A stretch of 64,000 nt of DNA. It comes from an uncultured Selenomonadales bacterium (GTDB lineage: Bacteria; Bacillota; Negativicutes; Selenomonadales; Selenomonadaceae). Both the position numbers and the translations under genes were made by a program. Of the stretch, positions 8,727 to 16,494 are shown in pieces. A model generated the notes under the pieces. It saw only the letters and a list, made by a program, of their open reading frames with translations. It was not told the DNA's origin and made no database searches. The first letter of the stretch is position 1. Each line of letters starts with the position of its first letter. The DNA is taken from assembly GCA_947165295.1 (NCBI GenBank), contig CAMUZU010000007.1:17395-81394 (forward strand), written 5' to 3'.

Positions 8727-8740
8727 ACTTGAAAGTTCAC
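8727..8740 (+). repeat. right 14-bp direct repeat flanking element copy 2
   Basis: Second perfect copy of ACTTGAAAGTTCAC. It contains the TTG start codon of trmFO (8729) and is preceded by TTGGAGGCGACA, a better ribosome site than the GAGGGAAACG in front of the left copy. Confidence 0.8.
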
Positions 8741-10045
8741 ATTGTCGGCGCGGGATTGGCAGGCTCCGAGGCGGCGTGGCAAGTCGCAAAACGCGGCGTC
8801 GAAGTCGTCTTGCACGAGATGCGTCCCAAAAAATTTTCACCTGCACACAAAACCGCAAACTTCGCCGAACTTGTCTGCAGTAATTCGCTCCGTGCGGCGG
8901 GCTTGACAAACGCAGTCGGCGTCCTCAAAGAAGAAATGCGGCGGCTTGATTCGGCGATTATGTCTGCGGCGGACGCGGCGAAAATTCCTGCGGGCGGTGC
9001 TTTGGCAGTTGACCGTGCCGAATTCGGTCGCCTTGTCACCGAAAAAGTTTCGAGCGTCGCCGAAATTGTCACCGAAGAAGTCACCCGCCTTGACGACTTT
9101 GCCGACGACGTTTTGATTGTCGCGAGCGGTCCGTTGACCGAAGGCGCGCTTGCCGACGAAATTAAGCGGCTCACGGGCGGCGACGATTTTTATTTCTACG
9201 ACGCGGCGGCTCCGATTGTCACCGTCGATTCGATTGACTTCAGCAAGGCGTTCAAGGCGTCACGCTACGGCAAGGGCGACGACGATTCTTACGTCAACTG
9301 CCCCATGACCCGCGACGAATATTTGACTTTCCGCGCTGAATTGATTGCCGCCGAAAAGACTAAGCCGCACGATTTCGAGCGCGAAATTTTCTTCGAGGGT
9401 TGCCTGCCCGTCGAAGTGCTTGCGTCACGCGGCGAAGACACGATGCGTTTCGGGAACTTGAAACCAATCGGTCTGCGTGACCCGCGCACGGGCGAACGTC
9501 CTTATGCCGTCGTTCAGTTGAGGCAGGACAACCGTGCCGCGACGCTTTATAATTTGGTCGGCTTCCAAACGCATTTGACGTGGCCTGAACAACGCCGCGT
9601 CTTCCGCATGATACCGGGGCTTGAGTCGGCCGAATTCGTGCGTTACGGTGTTATGCACAGAAACACGTTCATCAATTCGCCGAAACTGTTATTGCCGACG
9701 TTTCAACTTAAAGCGTCGCCGAAAATTTTATTCGCGGGACAAATCACGGGCGTTGAAGGTTACGTCGAATCTGCGGCTTCGGGACTTGTCGCGGGCGTCA
9801 ATGCGGCACGGCTTGCCAAAGGTTTGGACGCGCTTGTCTTCCCGCCGACAACCTGTCACGGAGCTTTGGCGAATTACATCACCACGGCGGACGCGAAAAC
9901 TTTCCAGCCCATGAACGTAACGTTCGGATTGTTGCCGCCGTTGGACGAACGCACACGCAAAAAGTTCCGCAAAGAAAAATTGTTAACGCGTGCACTTGAA
10001 GACTTGAAAACTTTCTGCGAAACGCTAATCGGCCGTCATGGATGA
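8729..10045 (+). CDS. trmFO: methylenetetrahydrofolate-tRNA-(uracil-54)-methyltransferase TrmFO
   Basis: 438 residues, the family's normal length. TrmFO uses FAD and methylene-tetrahydrofolate to make 5-methyluridine at position 54 of tRNA. The FAD-binding motif [15 protein letters not shown] is at the N-terminus, followed by [14 protein letters not shown] and later [23 protein letters not shown] start behind GGAGG. The last codons, GRHG and the TGA stop, lie inside palindrome A of element copy 3. The neighbourhood dprA-topA-trmFO-hslVU is typical of Firmicutes; xerC, often found before hslV, is absent here. Confidence 0.95.
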   Translation: MKVHIVGAGLAGSEAAWQVAKRGVEVVLHEMRPKKFSPAHKTANFAELVCSNSLRAAGLTNAVGVLKEEMRRLDSAIMSAADAAKIPAGGALAVDRAEFGRLVTEKVSSVAEIVTEEVTRLDDFADDVLIVASGPLTEGALADEIKRLTGGDDFYFYDAAAPIVTVDSIDFSKAFKASRYGKGDDDSYVNCPMTRDEYLTFRAELIAAEKTKPHDFEREIFFEGCLPVEVLASRGEDTMRFGNLKPIGLRDPRTGERPYAVVQLRQDNRAATLYNLVGFQTHLTWPEQRRVFRMIPGLESAEFVRYGVMHRNTFINSPKLLLPTFQLKASPKILFAGQITGVEGYVESAASGLVAGVNAARLAKGLDALVFPPTTCHGALANYITTADAKTFQPMNVTFGLLPPLDERTRKKFRKEKLLTRALEDLKTFCETLIGRHG

Positions 10046-10136
10046 CGGCCGCAACCGCTTGTCGCACGATACAGGATGTATCGTAGCAAGCGCGTCTTTC
10101 TTTGGTTACTTTCTTTCCACGCGGAAAGAAAGTAAC
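10031..10136 (+). repeat. dispersed intergenic element, copy 3
   Basis: Palindrome A at 10031-10050 provides the end and stop of trmFO. Hairpin B (10056-10092) has outer arms CGCTTG/CAAGCG, a compensated change relative to copy 1, around the same ACGATACA-GGA-TGTATCGT core. Hairpin C (10105-10136) has arms GTTACTTTCTTTCC/GGAAAGAAAGTAAC. It ends 33 bases before hslV, and a frame beginning at the ATG inside A runs open into hslV. Confidence 0.85.
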
Positions 10137-10169
10137 GTAAAAAACACGACTTTGAACGGAGAATCACGC

Positions 10170-10703
10170 ATGGAATTTCATTCGACAACAATCGTGGCAG
10201 TCAAGCGCGACGGCAAAGTTGCAATCGCGGGCGACGGGCAAGTCACCTTCGGCAACTCAACCGTCATGAAGTCAACCGCCAAAAAAGTTCGCCGACTTTA
10301 CCACGACAAAATTATCGCGGGCTTCGCGGGTTCCGTCGCCGACGCCTTCACGCTGTTTGAAAAGTTCGAGGAGAAACTTGAATCCACGCACGGACACTTG
10401 ATGCGCGCCGCAGTTGCTCTTGCCAAAGATTGGCGCACGGACAAAATCTTACGCAGACTTGAGGCCTTGCTTCTCGTCGCGGACAAAGACACGATACTTT
10501 TGCTTTCGGGCAACGGTGAAGTCATTGAGCCCGACGGCGACGTTGCGGCTATCGGTTCGGGCGGCTTTTACGCTTTGGCGGCGGCACGTGCTTTGACGGC
10601 TCACACCGACATGACCGCTGCCGAAATTGCCAAAGAGTCGCTGTCAATCGCGGCGGACATTTGCGTCTTCACGAATCAAAATATCATCGTCGAAGAACTT
10701 TAA
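10170..10703 (+). CDS. hslV: ATP-dependent protease proteolytic subunit HslV
   Basis: 177 residues. HslV is the threonine protease of the HslUV (ClpYQ) complex. The N-terminus [15 protein letters not shown] contains the Thr that becomes the catalytic residue after removal of a short propeptide, followed by [15 protein letters not shown]. The start ATG follows CGGAGAA; an open extension upstream lies in the dispersed element and is not used. It precedes hslU by 15 bases, so the two subunits are made from one message. Confidence 0.95.
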   Translation: MEFHSTTIVAVKRDGKVAIAGDGQVTFGNSTVMKSTAKKVRRLYHDKIIAGFAGSVADAFTLFEKFEEKLESTHGHLMRAAVALAKDWRTDKILRRLEALLLVADKDTILLLSGNGEVIEPDGDVAAIGSGGFYALAAARALTAHTDMTAAEIAKESLSIAADICVFTNQNIIVEEL

Positions 10704-10718
10704 CGGAGGAACACTTTC

Positions 10719-12146
10719 ATGGCGACAAAGAAAAAAGTTGTTACCCAAGAACTCGGCATCAACGACCAGACGCCCCGCGAAATCGTCGAGGAACTGAACA
10801 AATTTATCGTCGGGCAGGACGACGCCAAAAAGTCCGTGGCAATCGCCCTTCGCAACCGTTGGCGCAGTCACAAACTCCCCGACGACATGCGCGACGACGT
10901 CATTCCGAAAAATATTTTGATGATCGGTTCGACGGGTGTCGGCAAGACCGAAATTGCCCGCCGCTTGGCAAAACTCGTCAAGGCACCGTTTATCAAAGTC
11001 GAAGCGACGAAGTTCACCGAAGTCGGCTACGTCGGGCGCGACGTCGAATCAATCATCCGCGACTTGGCTCAAACCGCCGTGCGCATGGTTCGCAAGCAAC
11101 GCACCGAAGAAGTCAAGGAGAAAGCCGCCGCCAACGCGATTGAACGTTTGCTTGACGTGCTTGTTCCGGAGCCGAAACGTTCGCAAAATCCGCTCGGCAA
11201 ACTCTTCGGCAACGCAGAGCCCGAAACTCAGCCCGAAGAAACCGAAGACACGTCGAAGAAGCCCGGCCGCGAATTCGTCCGCAAACGTTTGATGTCCGGC
11301 AAACTCGAAGAACAAGTTATCGAACTCGAAGTTGCAGACCGCGGTAAACCAATGGTCGGCATGTTCAGCGGCTCCAGTCTCGAAGGCATGGGCGACAACC
11401 TTCAAGACATGGTCAGCAGTCTCATTCCCAAACGCATGCGCAAACGCAAAGTCACCGTCGCCACCGCCCGCAAGATTCTTGAGCAGGAAGAAGCCGAAAA
11501 GCTTATCGACATGGAAGAAGTTTCCGAAACCGCCGTTGAACTTGCCGAACGCAGCGGAATTGTTTTCCTCGACGAGATTGATAAGGTTGCCGTCAAAGGT
11601 TCAAGTTCCGGCCCCGACGTCAGTCGCGAAGGTGTTCAGCGCGACATTTTGCCGATTGTCGAAGGCTCCACCGTCATGACGAAGTACGGCCCCGTCAAGA
11701 CGGATCACATCTTGTTCATTGCGGCGGGCGCGTTCCACACAGCCAAGCCGTCGGACTTGATTCCCGAACTGCAGGGACGTTTCCCGATTCGCGTCGAGTT
11801 GAAGTCACTGCTCAAGGCGGACTTTGAAAAGATTTTGACCGAGCCGCAGAACGCGCTTTTGAAACAGTACAAGGCACTTCTGCAGACTGAAGGCCTTGCG
11901 TTGGACTTCCAGGCGAGCGCGATTGAACGCATTGCCGACCTTGCCGAACACGTCAACGAACAATCCGAAGACATCGGCGCACGCAGACTTCACACGCTGC
12001 TTGAGAAACTGCTTGAGCAAATTTCCTTCGAGGCGCCCGACATGGTCAAGGACGGCAAGACTGAAGTCACAATCGACGCGGCTTATGTCGACGAACGCTT
12101 GAAGGACATCGCCAAGAACCGCGACTTGTCGCAGTTCATCCTGTAA
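10719..12146 (+). CDS. hslU: ATPase subunit HslU of the HslUV protease
   Basis: 475 residues. HslU is an AAA+ unfoldase that feeds substrates into HslV. Early residues [16 protein letters not shown] are typical, the Walker A is GSTGVGKTE, the pore loop region reads [13 protein letters not shown], and Walker B is IVFLDEIDK. The I domain (about 115-240) is present, and the C-terminus ends DLSQFIL, the tail that inserts into HslV. ATG behind CGGAGGA. A terminator follows directly. Confidence 0.96.
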   Translation: MATKKKVVTQELGINDQTPREIVEELNKFIVGQDDAKKSVAIALRNRWRSHKLPDDMRDDVIPKNILMIGSTGVGKTEIARRLAKLVKAPFIKVEATKFTEVGYVGRDVESIIRDLAQTAVRMVRKQRTEEVKEKAAANAIERLLDVLVPEPKRSQNPLGKLFGNAEPETQPEETEDTSKKPGREFVRKRLMSGKLEEQVIELEVADRGKPMVGMFSGSSLEGMGDNLQDMVSSLIPKRMRKRKVTVATARKILEQEEAEKLIDMEEVSETAVELAERSGIVFLDEIDKVAVKGSSSGPDVSREGVQRDILPIVEGSTVMTKYGPVKTDHILFIAAGAFHTAKPSDLIPELQGRFPIRVELKSLLKADFEKILTEPQNALLKQYKALLQTEGLALDFQASAIERIADLAEHVNEQSEDIGARRLHTLLEKLLEQISFEAPDMVKDGKTEVTIDAAYVDERLKDIAKNRDLSQFIL

Positions 12147-12156
12147 GAAAAAATTT

Positions 12157-12187
12157 TCGTCGCTCACCAACGGGCGGCGATTTTTTT
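12157..12187 (+). terminator. Rho-independent terminator after hslU
   Basis: Arms TCGTCGC (12157-12163) and GCGGCGA (12174-12180) pair with one wobble and are followed by seven T. It closes the dprA-hslU transcription run. Confidence 0.8.
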
Positions 12188-12198
12188 GTGCGACGACG

Positions 12199-12207
12199 TG
12201 TTATAAT
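12199..12207 (+). promoter_or_regulatory. extended -10 promoter before the first LRR gene
   Basis: TGTTATAAT matches the extended -10 consensus TGnTATAAT. There is no good -35 box, since the terminator's T-run occupies that position. The start codon is 38 bases downstream. Confidence 0.5.
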
Positions 12208-12245
12208 CTGCGCGGCGAACTTTTCTGCGAAGGAGGCGAACAAAC

Positions 12246-13541
12246 ATGGAATTCGGCATGTGCGGCAAAAATTTGATGTGGCGGCTTGAAGACAACGGCA
12301 CTTTGACAATCAGAGGCACGGGCAACATGGAAAATTACTCTGGCAAACAAAAAGCTCCATATTACGATGAGCGATACATATCGCAACCTTCAATCAAAAA
12401 AGTTATCATCGAGTACGGTGCGACTTCTATCGGCGGCTGTGCTTTCGAGGGTTGCGAAAGTTTAACTAGCGTGACAATTCCAAACTCCGTCACGACCATT
12501 GGCAGTTGGGCTTTCGGCTTGTGTGAGAACTTGAAGGAAATAAGGCTACCCGACAGCATCACGTTCATTGGCGAAGGAACTTTTCTTAATTGCAAAAGCC
12601 TGACAGCAATAAAAATTCCCAATGGTGTTACGAAGATTAGTGTTTATTCTTTCGGCTTGTGTGAGAGCTTGAAGGAAATAATGCTACCCGACAGCATCAC
12701 GTTCATTGGCGAAAAGGCTTTCAGCTTTTGCAAGAGCTTAAAGGAAATAATGCTATCCGACAGCATCACGTTCATTGGTGATTATGCTTTCTGCGGTTGC
12801 AGTAGCTTTAAGACAATAACAATCCCCAACAGCGTCACGTCAATTGGAAAAGGGATTTTCCTCGGTTGCGATAGTCTTGAAAGAATTTACTGTAAACGAG
12901 GAACTAGCTTTAAAAGCAAATTACGTGATGGCAACAACGCCAAACTGATTCCGTACAACGTCACGCCGCCCGTCACGAAACCGACAGTTCAAACCGTCAC
13001 ACGACCGAAACCGACAGCTCAACCCGTCACGCAACCGAAACCGACAGCTCAACCCGTCGCCGAAAAGTTGACGTGGAGTTTCGCGGGCAAGACCTTGACC
13101 GTCGGCGGTGTGCGCGAGATAAAATTTTTCCCGTACGGGCAGATTCCGTGGCTCAAACATCTGCATGACATTCAGCGGATTGTTGTCGGTGACGGCGTCG
13201 AAAAAATTGCCGCGCAAGCCTTCGAGGAGTGCAAACGCCTTGAGCTTGTGACGTTGCCCGCAAGCGTGAAGACAATCGGCGACATGTTTGCAAGCGTTTC
13301 GTTCTGCGGCGACAGATTCGTCAACGGCGGGCGAAATGTTTTTTGGTGCCTTGAAGACGGTGTGCTTGTCCTGAAGAAAAATCCCGCCGCAGTCGGTGAC
13401 GATTTTTCGACGGGCTTTGCGTCGTGGATATTCGCGGACAAAAACATTCGCGGCGTCAAACTTGAGCCGGGTATCAAGCCGACGGAAAATTTCTTCGCGT
13501 GGCTCTCAAGTCACGACGGCGCGGCAATTTCTTTCGGATAA
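12246..13541 (+). CDS. BspA-type leucine-rich-repeat protein 1
   Basis: 431 residues, no signal peptide. It opens with FGMCGKNLMWRLEDNGTLTI, a capping motif seen before LRR_5 repeats. About six 23-residue LRR_5 units follow (LTSVTIPNSVTTIGSWAF type), then a linker made of the ten-residue repeat VTxPKPTAQP (about 240-272). A second cap plus LRR (LTWSFAGKTLTVGG) and a C-terminal module (NVFWCLEDGVLVLKKNP, then KNIRGVKLEPGIKPTENFF) complete it. BspA proteins usually act in binding at the cell surface, but this one lacks a visible export signal. ATG behind AAGGAGGCG. Its central repeats are richer in A+T than its neighbours. Confidence 0.85.
   Translation: MEFGMCGKNLMWRLEDNGTLTIRGTGNMENYSGKQKAPYYDERYISQPSIKKVIIEYGATSIGGCAFEGCESLTSVTIPNSVTTIGSWAFGLCENLKEIRLPDSITFIGEGTFLNCKSLTAIKIPNGVTKISVYSFGLCESLKEIMLPDSITFIGEKAFSFCKSLKEIMLSDSITFIGDYAFCGCSSFKTITIPNSVTSIGKGIFLGCDSLERIYCKRGTSFKSKLRDGNNAKLIPYNVTPPVTKPTVQTVTRPKPTAQPVTQPKPTAQPVAEKLTWSFAGKTLTVGGVREIKFFPYGQIPWLKHLHDIQRIVVGDGVEKIAAQAFEECKRLELVTLPASVKTIGDMFASVSFCGDRFVNGGRNVFWCLEDGVLVLKKNPAAVGDDFSTGFASWIFADKNIRGVKLEPGIKPTENFFAWLSSHDGAAISFG
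12975..13058 (+). repeat. in-frame 30-bp tandem repeat coding a proline-rich linker
   Basis: Nearly three units related to CCGAAACCGACAGCTCAACC encode VTxPKPTAQP. The unit length is a multiple of three, so changes in copy number would alter linker length without shifting the frame. Confidence 0.7.
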
Positions 13542-13563
13542 AATTTTTCGGGAGGCGAACGAC

Positions 13564-14481
13564 ATGCAAAGCGGTTCATGCGGCGAAAATCTGCGCTGGA
13601 AACTCGACGACGAAGTACTCACAATCAGCGGCACGGGCGACATGGAAAATTACTTCTACAAGCACAATCCACCGTGGCGCGCTTGCATGAGGTCAATTCA
13701 AAGAGTGGTCATCGGCAAGAATGTCGCGACGATTGGCACGGAAGCTTTTCAATGTTGCAGTAAGTTGACGTGGGTCACGATTCCCAATGCCGTTACGCTG
13801 ATTGGCGAAAGTGCCTTCAACACGTGCAAAAATTTGCGACGCTTGGACATCGGCAAAGGTGTCGAGACGATTGGCTCAAAAGCGTTCATCCTTTGCAACA
13901 ATTTGTCGAACATCATAATCGGCGACAACGTCAAGGTAATTGGCGACGGTGCCTTCAACGGCTGCGAAAACGCGCACGACTTGACGATTTCCGACTCCGT
14001 CGAGACAATCGGTGAAGCTGCTTTTGCCAATTGCAAAAGTTTGACGGAGGTAACAATTCCCGATTCCGTCAAAACAATCGGCGAGTGTGCTTTTGCCGAC
14101 TGTGAAAATCTCAAGAGCGTGACAATCGGCCACGGCGTCGAAACAATCGGCAGGTTTGCTTTCTTCGGTTGCACGCAGTTAAAAAATTTGACAATCGGCG
14201 ACGGCATAAAGAACATCGACAATTGGGCGTTCCCGTTTTGCGATTGCGGCAACCCGACAATCTTCGACGGCGGAAATGTTATCTGGTGCCTTGAAGACGG
14301 CGTGCTTGTCCTGAAGAAAAATCCTTACGCGAAGAGTGACGCGGACTTTTCGACAGGCGAAGTGACGTGGCGATTCATCGAGAAAAACATTCGCGGCGTC
14401 AAAGTCGAACGCGGCATCAAACCGACGGAAAAATTTTTCGAGTGGCTTGCGGCAAGCGGCAAACAAATTTCTTTCGAGTGA
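13564..14481 (+). CDS. BspA-type leucine-rich-repeat protein 2
   Basis: 305 residues. The same N-terminal cap as its neighbours (MQSGSCGENLRWKLDDEVLT) is followed by about seven LRR_5 units (VTIPNAVTLIGESAF type) and the shared C-terminal module (NVIWCLEDGVLVLKKNP, then KNIRGVKVERGIKPTEKFF). There is no proline linker or second cap. The start is fixed by GGGAGGCGAACGAC before the ATG; this leader is almost identical to that of LRR protein 3, which points to duplication of the whole gene start. No signal peptide. It follows LRR protein 1 by 22 bases. Confidence 0.85.
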   Translation: MQSGSCGENLRWKLDDEVLTISGTGDMENYFYKHNPPWRACMRSIQRVVIGKNVATIGTEAFQCCSKLTWVTIPNAVTLIGESAFNTCKNLRRLDIGKGVETIGSKAFILCNNLSNIIIGDNVKVIGDGAFNGCENAHDLTISDSVETIGEAAFANCKSLTEVTIPDSVKTIGECAFADCENLKSVTIGHGVETIGRFAFFGCTQLKNLTIGDGIKNIDNWAFPFCDCGNPTIFDGGNVIWCLEDGVLVLKKNPYAKSDADFSTGEVTWRFIEKNIRGVKVERGIKPTEKFFEWLAASGKQISFE

Positions 14482-14498
14482 CGAAACTTCGGGCGGGC

Positions 14499-14518
14499 GA
14501 CGGCGGCCGTCTTTTTTT
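14499..14518 (+). terminator. Rho-independent terminator after LRR protein 2
   Basis: GACGG-CGG-CCGTC followed by seven T, 18 bases after the stop codon. Confidence 0.75.
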
Positions 14519-14564
14519 GTGCGACGAAGCGGACGTGTGTGCCGGCAGTTCACCAAAAAAAAAT

Positions 14565-14602
14565 CCGCGCAGGTAAAATCTGCTTAACGATTTTACACGC
14601 GG
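14565..14602 (+). promoter_or_regulatory. hairpin overlapping the ribosome site of a small membrane protein gene
   Basis: Outer arms CCGCG/CGCGG and inner arms GTAAAATC/GATTTTAC around an eight-base loop. The 3' arm runs into the CGGAGGGA ribosome site (14600-14607) of the gene starting at 14614, so folding could hide that site. The inner palindrome could equally be a protein-binding operator. Confidence 0.4.
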
Positions 14603-14613
14603 AGGGATTCGAC

Positions 14614-14826
14614 ATGGAACTTATCGGCATAATCTTGACTCTCGCGTACATTTACGCGGGCGACAAGGCAAATTACTACTTGAAGTATCATCTGTTGGGC
14701 GTGCGCGCCGAAGTTTACGGCGACACGGGCAATTACATCATGTCGCGGTTCATTTGGAGCGCAATTCTCGGCTGGGCGACAATTCCAATCGCCGTGATTC
14801 ACTACCTGCTGACGAACAAGCAGTGA
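14614..14826 (+). CDS. small membrane protein, unknown
   Basis: 70 residues. One hydrophobic stretch at the N-terminus (LIGIILTLAYIYAG) and a longer one near the C-terminus (FIWSAILGWATIPIAVIHYLL) suggest two membrane helices. The start is ATG 14614 behind GGAGGG; the longer open frame upstream crosses the hairpin. It is followed at 21 bases by another membrane protein gene, so the two probably share a message. No family recognised. Confidence 0.6.
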   Translation: MELIGIILTLAYIYAGDKANYYLKYHLLGVRAEVYGDTGNYIMSRFIWSAILGWATIPIAVIHYLLTNKQ

Positions 14827-14847
14827 CTGCGGAGGTGTCGGCTTAAA

Positions 14848-15231
14848 ATGACCGTGCTTAAAGCTGTCGGAGCGTATATTTTGACGTTTGGTTTATTCTT
14901 CGCGTTTTTAGTGTGGTTTTTTGACAAACCGCAAGAACACGACATTTTGATACCCGTTTTGACGGCATTTTTCGCGTCGGCGTCGGCGTGCAAAAACATC
15001 GAAGACAACTCCCTCGACGAACAGGAACGACTTGTAAACGCCGTGATAACCGCCGTCGTGACTGCGGGCTTTTGGGTATGGTTGTTTTACGACGGATACA
15101 ACGACCTTGCCGAACTGTTTCCGAACGATAAAGTTTTTGTGGCTGTCGGCACCGTTATGGACTCTTGGGAATATCTGCTTATCGCGGTGATTAGTTTCAT
15201 CACGATAATTTCGTCGGCCAAAAAGTCTTGA
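14848..15231 (+). CDS. small membrane protein, unknown
   Basis: 127 residues with about four hydrophobic segments (AYILTFGLFFAFLVWFF; LIPVLTAFFASASA; AVITAVVTAGFWVWLF; YLLIAVISFITII). The loop after the second carries ten or so charged residues (KNIEDNSLDEQER). GCGGAGGTG precedes the ATG by 11 bases. The layout resembles the N-terminal part of the next protein, so they may be distant paralogues. No family recognised. Confidence 0.6.
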   Translation: MTVLKAVGAYILTFGLFFAFLVWFFDKPQEHDILIPVLTAFFASASACKNIEDNSLDEQERLVNAVITAVVTAGFWVWLFYDGYNDLAELFPNDKVFVAVGTVMDSWEYLLIAVISFITIISSAKKS

Positions 15232-15262
15232 ATTTGTTGCACGCTGAAAGGAGTTGTCGACA

Positions 15263-15991
15263 ATGTCGTCAATCGGGCGAATGTTCGACCAGTTAAATTT
15301 CTTCGCCGCCGCAAGCGTGATAGGCACGACGGCTTTGACGGTGGTTTTCTTCGAGAAATACGCGAAAAAAAAATTGCCGCCCGCCGACGGCTTCGACAAA
15401 CAAGAGCCTCCAAAAGAAATTCACGGCGGCTGGTATGCGGGACTGTTCTGCGCGGAACTTTATGGGCAATTCGCGGCGGCAAAAACTTTGGACGCAACCG
15501 ACGCCGTAATTTCCACCGTCGTCAACGTCGCAATGAATATCTTGGTGTTTTTCGTCTGCTACGGAGTTTTGGGCGCGGCGGGCGTCGACAAAGAAGATCT
15601 TTACGCACGTTGCAAGAAAGCGTTCATGGGTCTTGTGATTTTGTCGTGGGCGTTGATGATTTTTGCGGATTACGCGCTCGACATGCAAGCCGACTCAACT
15701 CGAAACGTTCCCGCCGTCAATCAACAGGTTCAAGCCGAATACGTCACGACTTTGAACAGCGAAAACATTTTCATTGACCTCAACACTTTGGTTCGGACGA
15801 ACAACACTAACGAAGACGTTGCACCCGAATTTAAATGCGTTTTGGTCGGTGAGGACGGCACTCGGCAAAGTTGCGAATTCAGAGCTCGCGGCATTGTCGT
15901 CATGTACATTGACGGCGTCGAAGTCGGCGATTCAATCAACAATCCCGACGTCGAAGAACTTTACAGTGCCATCGTCAAGAAATTTCTGTGA
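15263..15991 (+). CDS. membrane protein with C-terminal soluble domain, unknown
   Basis: 242 residues. Three hydrophobic segments (FFAAASVIGTTALTVVFF; NVAMNILVFFVCYGVL; AFMGLVILSWALMIFA) are followed by a soluble domain of about 100 residues (from NVPAVNQQVQ on) ending in a likely helix. The ATG at 15263 lies nine bases after AAAGGAG; a TTG nine bases earlier is inside the spacing and less likely. It ends five bases before the convergent regulator gene. Function unknown. Confidence 0.6.
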   Translation: MSSIGRMFDQLNFFAAASVIGTTALTVVFFEKYAKKKLPPADGFDKQEPPKEIHGGWYAGLFCAELYGQFAAAKTLDATDAVISTVVNVAMNILVFFVCYGVLGAAGVDKEDLYARCKKAFMGLVILSWALMIFADYALDMQADSTRNVPAVNQQVQAEYVTTLNSENIFIDLNTLVRTNNTNEDVAPEFKCVLVGEDGTRQSCEFRARGIVVMYIDGVEVGDSINNPDVEELYSAIVKKFL

Positions 15992-15996
15992 GCCGC

Positions 15997-16431
15997 TCAA
16001 GTCAGCAGCTCCGTTTCGCCCAGTTGATGCAAAAGTTCGTTCGTCTCCATGACCGACAACTTATGTTCGACGGCGAAAATTATTGTCGAGTCCCACGGGT
16101 TGCGCGGATAAAGCGGGCTTTGTTTTGCGTACCTGAGCAAGTATTGTATCTCATCCAAATTCAAACCCATTGCGATTGCCAAAGCCAACAGCTTCGGACG
16201 CGACGGGTTTTTTCTTGTGCCCGAAAAGATGTGGTAAGCGTATTCGCGGTTGAGTTGTGACGCGGCGATAACTTCGGGCTTCGACAAATTTTTTTCGGCA
16301 AGCAAGCTCGTCAAGTACTCGTGGAGCGGCACGACGAATTCATCTTGATTGCGTTGGCGAAAATTTTGCGGGTCGCGTTCGGTTTTTAATTCCGCAAATA
16401 AATCGCAGGTGTTTTTTGCGAAAGTCGGCAA
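15997..16431 (-). CDS. XRE-type helix-turn-helix protein
   Basis: 144 residues. The central part (LSKPEVIAASQLNREYAYHI, then FSGTRKNPSRPKLLALAIAMG) is a Cro/C1-type helix-turn-helix. The C-terminal part (about 100-144) is helical and could mediate dimer formation or partner binding. TTG start at 16431-16429 behind AGGAG; a much longer open frame upstream is only the antisense of the kinase. It is divergent from the kinase gene with the starts 63 bases apart, so it may control that gene. The target is inference. Confidence 0.75.
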   Translation of the reverse strand: MPTFAKNTCDLFAELKTERDPQNFRQRNQDEFVVPLHEYLTSLLAEKNLSKPEVIAASQLNREYAYHIFSGTRKNPSRPKLLALAIAMGLNLDEIQYLLRYAKQSPLYPRNPWDSTIIFAVEHKLSVMETNELLHQLGETELLT

Positions 16432-16449
16432 GTTAATCACTCCTTTTTG

Positions 16450-16458
16450 TGTTATGAT
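16450..16458 (+). promoter_or_regulatory. extended -10 promoter of the kinase gene
   Basis: TGTTATGAT in the divergent gap, 36 bases before the GTG start. No convincing -35 box. Confidence 0.4.
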
Positions 16459-16494
16459 AGCCAAACAGAAATTTTTTGCAAGGGTGGCGGTCTC

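Noticed and set aside
10038..10169. N-terminal extension of hslV starting in the dispersed element
   Set aside because: HslV needs its short propeptide and catalytic Thr near the start; ATG 10170 has its own ribosome site and the extension is element sequence.
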